Assembly: GCA_039707465.1 (NCBI GenBank) | Contig: CM077644.1 | Coordinates: 204,419,962-204,483,961 of the forward strand | From: Rhabdophis nuchalis | Taxonomy: Eukaryota > Chordata > Lepidosauria > Squamata > Natricidae | Length of the DNA stretch: 64,000 nucleotides | Direction: 5' to 3' | In this document: piece after piece, positions 39,201 to 51,200 of the stretch | How the letters are laid out: each line of letters opens with the position of its first letter | How positions within the stretch are numbered: position 1 is the first letter of the stretch | The notes under the pieces: model-generated | What the model was told of the DNA's origin: nothing | The model's database searches: none | What the model saw: only the letters and a program-made list of their open reading frames with translations | Program-made: the position numbers and the translations under genes

Positions 39201-42200
39201 ACACACACACACGCAGAGTGACAGATGGGTGGAGGGAGGAGAGAGAGACAGATACAGAGAGAGAGAGAGACAAAAAAAAAGAGAGAAAGAAAAATAGAAA
39301 GAAAAACAAAGTGGGAGGGAGAGAAAGAAAGAACTTATGACCACAATTGAGCCCAAAATTTTGGTTGCTAAGCAGCACCGTCATTAAATGAGTTTCACCA
39401 CATTTTCCAAGATGGCCACGCCCACCCAGTCACACAACCGCTTAGCCACTCCCATAGAACAGGCCACACCTTTTGGCTCTCAAAAGAAATTTCAGTCGTG
39501 GTACTGTTGATATTTGGCTCTCTTGACTAATAAGTTTGCCCACCACTGCTTTAACTAATCTAGTGGAAGAGACTCGAGTGCTAAAATCCACGGGTTAGGG
39601 GGCGCAAATTACTTGCCTTGCCCCGGGTGCTTACAACCCACGCTACGCCACTGCATATTAGCTGATATCAGAATGAAGCAGGTAGGTAAACATTCCACCT
39701 GGCACAAAAGGCCACACTGGATTATATCCTTTCTGCCTCATCTACACATTGAGATGGATAGCATCAAGAGGGAAGCTTGACCATGTATTTAAACTGGGCT
39801 CCCCAATTCAGATCTTTTGCTTCAATGTATGGATGCAGTTAGCAAAAATGAGTGATGGGAATGGACCAATGTACACAACTCCACTTTATCACAGATATAC
39901 GATAATTTGAACTGGATGAACAACAAATGGTCAAATAACTACAACAACAAATTAATTTCTGTACATGCTTAGGGATTCTATGACATGCAGGCATATTCCA
40001 TATAAGGCTTTCTGATAGTGTAGTGTTCTTGCCATTTGCTTATAGCTAATGTATATATACACAGTTGTACATTTTTGCCATTGCATTGTAATCTCTTCAC
40101 TCTCTTACCAGCAGTTGCTGTAATTGGCACTGCTCTAAATTTCACAGAGACATCTGCAAAGATTCCTCCAGTCCTTGTGACATTGATTATTGGTCCAATA
40201 TAATTTTCAGGTATTTGGACAGCTGGTGCAGATAGCTGTAATGTTCCAAAAGCATCATCATTGGCATTGATAATTATATGAGCAATTGTATCAGTAGTAG
40301 ATCCAAGGCGAGGAGAATCTGAAACTGAAATGCAGAACAATTTGAAGGATTTCCAATTTATTTTTTACAATAACAATAAACTAGAATTTCACAATGAAAT
40401 AACCTTATATCTACTGTTGTGGAAAGATAAATATTGGTTTTTGAAGGACATTTGTTCTTATTTGCAGTAATTATAGCAATGTTACCTGCACAGTCCAAAT
40501 ATCCATTCATGTACAGTATACAGAGAGAGGAAGATAAATATGGACGGTGAGGAAATACAGGACCAAAGCAATATTCATAGCTTATTTCCACTGGATTATT
40601 GCCAGATCAGACATCATTTCTAAAAATACCTGCATGCATCTTGTCACTTCAAGGTTAATATAAATAATTTCATTTCTTTATCAATGTTGGTTGGAGGACT
40701 GGGGCTGCTGGCTACGGGCGGTTACGCGCTCCAACTCCCCATGCTCCCATCGCAGACTAGGTGGGCAAGAACCACAGACCTGGGGCCCTAGGCTGATGTT
40801 GTGTAACGCCAGGTCCGTGGTACAAAAAGTCCCCCTCATCCAAGACCTTGTGTCAGAGGGGGACCCGGACCTGGTAGATATTACGGAAACCTAGTTGGGC
40901 CACGAGGGAGGACATCCCCTCGTAGAAATGTGCCCACCAGGATACCGAGTCTTTCATCAGCCTAGGGCCCTAGGGAGGGGTGGGGGGGTGGCGATTATGG
41001 TTAGGGAAGGTCTTGAGCCAAAGGAGACCACGATCCCTCAGACGACTGGGTGCGAGTCCCTCCTTGTGAAGTGGGGCCTAGGGTGGCAGTTGGGCGTGTT
41101 AGTTGTATACCTGGCTCCTCGCTATACGACAACAGCCCTGCCCGAGCTCCTAGAGGTGATAGCCGAGGCGGCGGTTGAGACCCCCAGACTGTTAGTCATG
41201 GGGGACTTTAACCTGCCGTCGGCAGGCGAATCCTCTGGGGTAGCTCGGGAGTTCATGGCTTCCATGACAGCCATGGACCTGACCCAAGTAGTTGTAGGCC
41301 CTACCCACGAGGGCGGACACACCCTGGATCTAATCTTTGTCTCGGGACAGTGGAGTAGTGATCTGGGAAGAGGGGATCTAGTCATCACACCCCTGTCATG
41401 GACAGATCACGCTCTCCTTCAGCTCGACTTTCCGATCGCCGCACCTCACTGCGGGGAGGCGGAACCGGACATTCCTATATGGTTCCGCCCCAGGCTCCTG
41501 ATGGACCCGATAAGGTTCCAGAGGGAGCTTGGGCCAATTCCTGTGGACTTGCCCCGCGACTCGACTGAGGACCTAGTGGCCGCATGGTTAAGTGCGGCCA
41601 CGGGAGCCTTGGACCGAGTCGCGCCCTTGCGGCCTCTCTTGCGGCGACGAACCACCTGGGCTCCTTGGTTCACCGAGGGGCTTAGGGAGATGAAGCGCCA
41701 CAAGAGACGCCTAGAGAGCAGATGGAGATCTTCTCGCTCCGAAGCCGACCGAACACTAGTGAGAGACCATATTAGGACTTACTTAGTGGCGTTAAGAGTG
41801 GCCAAACGTGAGTATTGTGCCACTCTTATTGCATCCGCAGATAACCGCCCTGCCGCCCTGTTTGGGGTGACCCGCTCCCTCCTTCAACAGAGGCCGCGGG
41901 AAGCCCCTTTACAGGGTCAAGCAGAGGAATTTGGGATTTATCTGCAGGAGAAAATCACTCGGATTCGGAACGAGTTACCCTCCATCGACAGTGGTCCAAT
42001 CGAGCGGGCCGAGGCTGATCTTGTGATACCATCCTGGGAGGAGTTTGATTTTGTTACCACCGAGGATATGGACAAGTTGTCAAAGAGACTTAGGGCTACC
42101 ACATGTTTATTGGACCCGTGTCCCTCCTGGCTTGTACTGGCATCCTGGGAGACGACACGAGGCTGGCTCCAGGGCATTGTCAACGCATCTTTGAGTGAGG

Positions 42201-45200
42201 GGTCCTTGCCTGCCGTCTTGAAAGAGGCGGTAGTAAGGCCCCTCCTCAAGAAGCCGTCCCTGGATCCAGCATTATTAGAGAACTATCGTCCTGTCTCCAA
42301 CCTCCACTTTCTAGTGAAGGTTGTTGAGAGTGTGGTGGCCCAACAGTTTCCGCGACACTTGGAGGAAGTTGATTATCTAGACCCGCGCCAGTCCGGCTTC
42401 CGACCCGGGCACAGCACCGAGACGGCATTGGTCGCGTTGGTTGATGATCTCTGGAGGGCGCGGGATAGAGGACATTCCTCTATCCTAGTCCTATTAGACC
42501 TCTCAGCGGCTTTTGATACCATCGACCATGGTATCCTATTGCGCCGACTGGGGGGGTTGGGGCTGGGAGGCACCGTTTTGCGGTGGTTCTCATCCTACCC
42601 CTCATATTTTATTTTATTTTTATTTTATTAAATTTATACCCCGCCCTTCTCCTTGTTAGGACCCAGGGCGGCGCACAGGCATTATTAAAACCACAAAATA
42701 CAAAATACAAAATCGATTAAAATATATTAAATTATTAGACCCATTTTAAAACCCATTTTAAAACCATACCAAATTAATTTTAAATTTAAAAGTCAGAAGT
42801 AGGGGCTATCCTAGGCCGGCTTGTTGGAATAGATACGTCTTAAGACGTTGGCGGAAGAGGCGGAGGTACGAGATAGTGCGGAGGTCGGGGGGTAGGTCGT
42901 TCCAGAGGGCCGGGCCCGCCACAGAGAAGGCCCTTCCCCTGGGTGTCGCCAGCCGGCATTGCCCCGCTGACGTCACCCGGAGAAGACCCTCTCTGTGGGA
43001 GCGGATCGGACGAAGGGATGTATGGGGCAGGAGACGGTCTCGTATATAGCTAGGCCCCGAGCCATGGAGCGATTTAAAGATGGTCGTCAGCACCTTGAAG
43101 CGCACTCGAAAGGCCACAGGCAGCCAGTGCAGCTCGCGCAGGAGAGGTGTTACATGGGTTTGCCTTGAGGCACCCATAATCACCCGCGCGGCCGCATTCT
43201 GTACTAACTGTAGCTTTCGAGTGCACCTCAAGGGGAGCCCCATATAGAGAGCGTTACAGTAATCCAGCCGGGATGTCACAAGCGCTTGAGTGACTGTGCG
43301 AGGGGCTCCCCGGTCCAGTAAGGGGCGCAACTGGTGTATCAGGCGTACCTGATAGAACGCCCCCCTGGCCACGGCCGTCACATGGTCCTCCATGGACAGC
43401 CGCGAATCCAGGAGGACGCCCAAGTTGCGCGCCCTCTCCACAGGGGCCAGTTGTTCGCCCCCAATGGCCAGTGTTGGACTTATCTGGCTGAACCGGGGTG
43501 CCGGAAACCACAGCCACTCGGTCTTGGACGGGTTGAGCCTGAGTTTGTTACTACCCATCCAGATCCGTACGGCCTCCAGACACCGGGACAGCACCTCGAC
43601 GGCATCGTTGGGGTGGTTTGGGGTGGATATGTACAACTGAGTGTCATCAGCGTACAGATGGTATTCCGCCCCAAAACCACGGATGATCTCGCCCAGTGGC
43701 TTCATGTAGGTGTTAAACAGGAGTGGCGAGAGGACCGACCCCTGAGGGACCCCACATGTGAGTGGCCTCAGGGACGACCTCTGCCCTCCTGCCAACACCC
43801 ATTGCGACCGACCAGAGAGGTAAGACGAGAACCACCGTAGAACGGTGCCTCTCAGCCCCAACCCCCCCAATCGGTGCAATAAGATACCATGGTCGATGGT
43901 ATCAAAAGCTGCTGAGAGGTCTAATAGGACAAGGATAGAGGAACAACCTCTATCCCGTGCCCTCCAGAGATCATCAACGCGACCAATGCCGTTTCGGTGC
44001 TGTGACCGGGCCGGAAGCCGGACTGGCGCGGGTCTAGATAATCAACTTCCTCCAGATGTCGGGGAAACTGTTGAGCCACCACACTCTCAACAACCTTCAC
44101 TAAAAAGTGAAGGTTGGAGACGGGACGATAGTTCTCTAATAAAGCTGGATCCAGGGATGGTTTCTTGAGGAGGGGCCTCACCACCGCCTCTTTCAAAATG
44201 GTGGGCAAGTACCCCTCACTCAGAGATGAATTCACAATGCCCTGGAGCCAGCCTCGTGTCACCTCCCAGGATGCCAGTACAAGCCAGGAGGGACACGGGT
44301 CCAATAAACATGTGGTGGCTCTAAGGTTCCTCCGCAACCTGTCCATATCCTCGGTAGTAACAAAGTCAAACTCCTCCCAAGGTGTAATCTCAAGACCAGC
44401 GCTGGACGCCTCGACTGGACCACAAGTGGAGGGCAACTCGTTCCGAATCTGAGTGATTTTGTCCTGCAGGAATACTCCAAATTCCTCTGCTCGACCCTGC
44501 AGAGGGGCTTCCCGCGGCCTCAGATGAAGGAGGGAGCGGGTCACCCCAAACAGGGCGGCAGGGCGGTTTTCCGCGGACACGATAAGAGTGGCACAATACT
44601 CACGTTTGGCCACTCTTAGCGCCACTAAGTAAGTCCTAATATGGTCTCTCACTAGTGTTCGGTCAGATTCGGATCGAGAAGGTCTCCACCTACTCTCTAG
44701 GCGTCTCTTGCGGCGTTTCATCTCCCGAAGCTCCTCGGTGAACCAAGGAGCCTGGGTGACCCTGTGGGGTTCCTCAGGGGTCGGTCCTCTCGCCCCTACT
44801 ATTCAACACATATATGAAGCCGCTGGGTGAGATCATCCGTGGTTTTGGGGTGGGATATCATCTGTACGCTGATGATACTCAGTTGTACATATCCACCCCA
44901 GACCACCCCAACGATGCCGTCGAGGTTATGTCCCGGTGTTTGGAGGCCGTACGGATCTGGATGGGTGGTAACAAACTCAAGCTCAACCCGTCCAAGACTG
45001 AGTGGCTGTGGCTTCCGGCGCCCCGGTTCAGCCAGATTATTCCAACACTGGCCATTGGGGGCGAAACACCGGCCCCCGTGGAGAGGGCGCGCAATTTGGG
45101 TGTCCTCCTGGATTCCCGGCTGTCTATGGAAGATCACGTGGCAGCCGTGGCCAGGGGGGCGTTCCATCAGGTACGCTTGATGCGCCAATTGCGCCCCTTA

Positions 45201-48200
45201 CTGGATCGGGGTGCCCTACGCACAGTCACTCAAGCACTCGTCACCTCTCGACTCAACTACTGTAATGCTCTCTACATGGGGCTTCCCTTGAGGTGCACCC
45301 GAAAGCTGCAGCTAGTCCAGAACGCAGCCGCGCGGGTGATTACGGGAGCGCCTAAACACTCCCACATAACACCTATCCTGCGCAAGCTGCACTGGCTCCC
45401 TGTGGTCTTTCGGGTGCGCTTCAAAGTCTTGACGACCATCTTTAAAGCGCTCCATGGCTCGGGGCCTAGTTATATGCGAGACCGCCTCCTGCCCCATACA
45501 TCCCTCAGACCGATACGCTCCCACAGAGAGGGCCTCCTCAGGGTGCCGTCGGCTGGACAATGCCGACTGGCGACACCCAGGGGAAGAGCCTTTTCTGTGG
45601 CTGGGCCAGCCCTCTGGAACGACCTACCCCCTGAACTCCGCACCATCTCTGACCTCCGCCTCTTCCGCAAGTGTCTGAAGACACATTTATTCCATCTAGC
45701 CGGCCTAGCGTAACCCCCTGTATTGACCATTAGACAGTTTTTAAATTTGGGATTTTAATTCGGTTTTTAGCACAGGTTTTACTAGAATAAGTTTTTTAAA
45801 TTTTATATGTTTTGTATGTATTTTAACATTCCTGTGCGCCGCCCTGGGTCCGTTTGGAGAAGGGCGGGATATAAATTTAATTAAAAAAAATTAAAAAAAA
45901 TGTGGTATCTATGTTATGGAAATGTGGGATATGCACATCCTAGTCTACTTGCTCTGCTCTAGCTTCAATTATTACTTTCCTTAATTATTCACTTGTTTCT
46001 ACTAGCCACATTTTGTTTTACAGTAAAGTGAATCTCTGATATTAATCAGCAGCAGATTCTACAATTGGATTTGCCATGGTTTAAAAAAGAAACCCAAGAC
46101 AAAGAATAATCATGGTTGTGTGTGAAAGTGTGTAACTGAGAGAGTTAAACTTGATTTTTGGTGATTACATAGAATTCCATCCATTTTTTTGGCAACTTTC
46201 TCAGAATGATTGCCTTCTTCCTAGGTCTGAGAAACAATGGTCCAAAGTCAACCAGCTGGTTTCTTGCTTATGACAGGACTAGATTTTCTCAATCCTAGCT
46301 CAGTACCTTAATCATTAAACCAAAGTGGTTTTAGTCATGTATAAATGTTGCTAAATATAGTTTTGTAAAGAAAATATAATTTTGGGTTATGCTTTAAACA
46401 TTACTGAACAAAAGACAAAGTTAGCCTTACTTGGCTGATGATTGACTTCTCCTATCAAAGTAGCACCAAGAAGTTCAACAAATACAGATTCCGATTGCTC
46501 TGGTTCATCATCATCCAGAATAGGGAGGTGTAGTGTAGCTTCATTTTCATTGGCTGGAAGGATTACAAATCCTGAAATGGGCAGATAATCTTCTCCCAAT
46601 GTTGCCCTTGCAATATTTGATGGCAGATAGAGTGAGTCATCTTCATCACACATGGTTCTATATGTAACTTTGACTACTCCCAAGTGACCTTTCAACCTTA
46701 CTATTGTTAGGGTGACATTTTTGGTTTCTTCCTCAACTTTAATTGGCCTATTTTTTTCAGAGAATATCAACAATCCATATGGGTCATCATTTGCAAGAAT
46801 AGTCAATGTAGCATTTGTATGAACTCCAAGCCGCCCATGTGTAACACTAATGATATAAACTGAAAATGTCTTGTCTAGTTCTGGAATTTCATCAGGCAAA
46901 ATATGTACAGTTAAATTTGCTTTTCTTTGCTCTATGTGAAATGTTATGTTGCCACTTGTTGCAGTCACATCTTCAGTATCATTTGGCACTATGAACCAAT
47001 ATAACATCACCTGAGACAATGCACCATAATGTCTAATAACCTGAAAAGCAAAGCCATACATCATTATTATTGTATCATATAAGACATGATATCTCAGCTA
47101 GACAAAGGTTCCTGTGCCATTTTACATATTACACAGATGCATCTTCAAAATTTTAATCAGCAAAATCAATTTGAGATAAGATTTCTAGGCACTCAGCAGT
47201 TTTTATAACGTTTCTGCCATACTATCATAATCCCGTCTCATGATCTTTGTATATAACTATCCTGTCAGTCTTGCACTTTGATACTGAACTGGAGTATCAC
47301 TAATATGAGTGCTATAAATTAATAAAAAATAAGATATTTCCTATTTCCTGTCATAAAACCCAAGTATCCCTGCATATTAGAGAGAGATCATGATAACTAC
47401 AGTTATCAGCAAAAGAAACCCTTTAAAAAAAAAGAAGGTATATGGCCATGGAGGATTTCAATAACAAGTATGCAAACATAAGAGTAGTATATGGGACTAC
47501 ATCTGTAGACCTCAAATGTGATGATTCCTATTCCATCTTCAGGTTCCATTCCACTGAGAGAGAGGGATTCAGCACTGAACTCAAAGACCCCATGTGCATC
47601 ATCAGAGGCTTCAATAGTCACTATGATATGAGATGCTATTCCCAGATTGCCTGCTGATATCAAGGACAAAATATATATCATGCATTAATTCTAACAATTG
47701 GATCACATATAGTACCCAATGTTTTAATATTCTGTACAAAAATAAATGTAACTGAACTGAAACAGAAGTATGGCTACTTAATTTTCCCAAAAGGTGTGAA
47801 TTGCAACCTAAAAACACAGGTAGGTCTAGACTAAAATTATTTTGCAAAGGCAGCTTTTCTTGCACAGTATTAATCTAACATTGAAAATCTTCTTCCAGAG
47901 GTTGGAAGATATTAAATGGAGGTATTTCAGAGGATACCTTTTTTTCCAACTCAGTTGCTTAACTCTTTCAGCAAGTTTCCCTACCTTTTCTGGGTCTGGG
48001 GAAGAACTAGGGGACAGAAAAATCTTTAAAACTATTTTATATATAAATCATCATGACAGAAATGTGACAGGTTGACATGAGAGCTTTCTTTCTATGTCAG
48101 AGGTAAGAGAGGATCTGAAAAGTGTCTTTGGAACAGACAGCTCTCCTTATGTCTCCAGGAAAGAAATTGGTGATATACTTTGAAAATAAACAGCCTGCCA

Positions 48201-51200
48201 GCTTTGAATAAGAAGGGGGGAAAGGCTAAGTTCTTATTAAGTCATGATTGTACATTACTGTACAATTTCTTTTAAATGCTGGGAGTTGAAATCTGTACAT
48301 CTAAAAAGTTGTCAAATTTGAAAAACACTGTTTTAGAAGTGAACCATACTTCTAAGAGAGGGGGAAACTCCAGAAATCACTGCTTACCATATTGATGGAC
48401 AGGAGGAAGGAAGTAGAAATCACCATCACCACTACCACTGCCACCATTAAAGAATTCAGAAACTTTAAAAGACAAAGATACACAATACACACATATAATG
48501 CAGATGATAGATAGCATTTCAAAACATTTGGGACAAAAGCAAACAAAGAAGATAAACTTGAAAAAAATAAGAGAATTTCAAAACCTTAAGGAAAATTACT
48601 ACTAAAAGCCAAAGATGATACTTTTTCTGTGAGATACCTATATCAATTATCTTTAACTAAGAGTGACAGATACTTGATAAGTTAAAAAGTAAAGAAATTG
48701 GAAAAGGCAGAATGTATAAATCAAAATTCTCTGAATTAGTAAGTTCTGGAAATAATGCTAAAAAAATTAAGGGTGTTTATTTATTTACAGGGTAGACTGT
48801 CTCAAACTGAGCTTAACTCCATGCAGTTTTCTTTGCAACAAAGCGGAAGTGCTTTTTTTACATTGCTTTCATCTTGTTTTTTTACTTCATAGTCTAGTCT
48901 ACTCAACCCAGGGATTTTCTGGGGGTATTTCAGTTGACGTTTTAATCAGGTTAGATTTTTTTAAAGATCAGCCAAGAATACATTCAGTAAAAGAAGTTCG
49001 TGTGCAATAATATTTTCATAGCATCAAAGGTAATCAACTATATCCATGATGGTGAACCTATGGCACGTGCGCCACTGGTGGCATGCAGAGCCCTCTCTGC
49101 AGGTACACCAGTCGTCACCCCAGACCAGCTCCACAGTGCATGTGCGCATGCCTCCCACCAGCCAGCTGGTCTTCAGGTCTCTGTCCAGGGGGCACGTGCT
49201 CACATTGCATTTTGGGGGCTTGTGTGGCACCTGTGCAACCTGTTTTGGGCCTGGAAGGCCTTCTGCAGCAACTTGGAAGCCAGAAATGGGTGAGAGGGGG
49301 TGGGGTACATGAAGAGGATTTGTGCGTGCATACACAGAGAGTGGGGGCAGCACGGGGGATTGTGCATGCATGCATAGGGGTCGCACATGCATGCATGGGG
49401 CAAGGCACATGCAGGGGCTCACATGCGCATGTGTGGGGATTGGGGGGCGGGGGTGCATTGTGTTATGGGTGTGTGCATGTGTTTTCAGCACCTAAACTGT
49501 AGGGACTGGCTTAGGTTCTGGGGTTTCCACAAAGCTATTGAATACTTGTCATTTGAAGTTTCCGATAAACATGTGTCAAATAAAATGAGGGTTTTGACAC
49601 ATACTCTACCACCAAGATACCTGACAACATACACTATAGTATATCTAGTTTATGTGGAGTATTTTGTTTAACAACAGCGAAGATATGCAGCTAATGTTTT
49701 CAAAAGAAAATTAAAAATATAATGCTTTTTTAAAAGGATATTCAAGTTATTTTTGAAAAGAGTTTTGCCAGAATAAATTAAATATAAATTTCAGCCCTCA
49801 AAGAGACAGAATGTGTTATTATTATTCCATGAGCCTTTACCTGCCCCATCTGGATTCAGCAATTCTACTTTGAAAGCCTTTTCTAGCTCAGGGATAGAAT
49901 TATCAGTAATGTTGACAAGAATGTGCTTGTATCTTTCTCCTGGCAGAAATTCCAAGGTCCCTGTAATTCCCTGCAGGGGACAAAAAATCTATTAAAAGAT
50001 CTACATGAGGCCGCCATATGTCAAGCCATCGATTACTTGGAACAGGTCCATGGCTGCCATAGGGGCCACAAACCTCTTAGCCACCTTGGACGTAGCCTCA
50101 CAGGGTGTCAAATTAAAACCCTTAGGCACCAACAGCCTAAGGAACTGTATGGCCAACCCAGTCATGAAATTTAGAAGTTGAGGCAAGAATCCCATAGGTA
50201 GTAGAAACAGCAGTATACTAGCAGCAATCCCAACTAATCCCTTTACTCTGAAACATTGATACTGTAAGTAACAATGGACATACTATTTAAATGACAAACT
50301 CATACAGATGAAGCTAAGTGGCCTCTGTCAACTCTTTTAGAGAATTGCTCATATACCTGATAATCTTGAGGGCTGAATGCTGTTAGTGCAACTGTTCTGT
50401 ATTGTGCCACAATTGTCCCAAGTAAGCCTTGTGCTCGAACAACAAGCAAGCTGACTTGCCCTACTTCTTCTTTGACAGTAATGTGGGGTGCTGTCATGGC
50501 TGAAAAAATGATTTCATCAGTGTCTGAAGGAGGCTGCTCAACAGAGAACTGCAACAAACCTGACAGGTGAAAAAATATATTTTTTATTATTTAGCCTTAA
50601 GTGCAGGCAAAAAAAAAATATTAACAAAAATACATTTATCTCTGATACATACATTTAATATATAAAGATCCATGTTCATTTGGACAGGGCTACATTTGAA
50701 TCTGAACCATACTGAATCTGCATACAGCTATGGGAAAATATGTGAAGGTATGCAATTTTGCAATTGGATAATAAATTCCAGCAAAAAAGATTACGGTACT
50801 AGCTTTCTCCAATTGTCATAGATTAATAGTGAATAGTTATACTAAGAATTAGCAGACATTCTACATAGTGTCTGCTTTTCCATGATTTCTCCTTTCAAGA
50901 GAACTATTTTCTCTCTTGAAAAGAGAAAACATGGAAAAGCAGGTGCTATGTAGAACATCTACTGATTCTTAGAGATGAATTGTATACATTATTTAAATAA
51001 TTTTTATTGCAATTACTTAAATCTATCTATGTATACATCTATCTACAATATCTATCTATCTATAATGATATAACTATTCAAAGTGCAAAACAATAATAAA
51101 TAATACACTGTATGTATGCCACAGGACACAAGTCACAGGAAGTTACATCCCAGAATGGGTCAACTCAACATGCCCAACTTCCCACAGGACAACTCGCCAT

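Larger units (their letters stand above)
36636..39653 (+). mobile_element. hAT transposon with 8-bp TSD, broken transposase
   Basis: Exact 8-bp duplications catattag at 36628-36635 and 39654-39661. Terminal inverted repeats: left cagaggcgtagcgtgggggg, right end in reverse cagtggcgtagcgtgggttg. Contents: GC-rich left part, a purine tract, a C-terminal transposase remnant, microsatellites, and further hAT-like pieces in the last 500 bases. The N-terminal half of a hAT transposase is missing. Confidence 0.88.

Noticed and set aside
36636..39653. CRISPR-like or tandem protein repeats in GC-rich parts.
   Set aside because: No regularly spaced identical repeats; a eukaryotic intron with transposon ends.
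43254..43840. Frames antisense to L2 coding sequence (also at 35030, 44799).
   Set aside because: Shadows of the GC-rich L2 frames on the opposite strand.
49024..49502. His/Cys-rich frames on both strands.
   Set aside because: They come from the CATG/CACA-rich interior of a hAT-like element.
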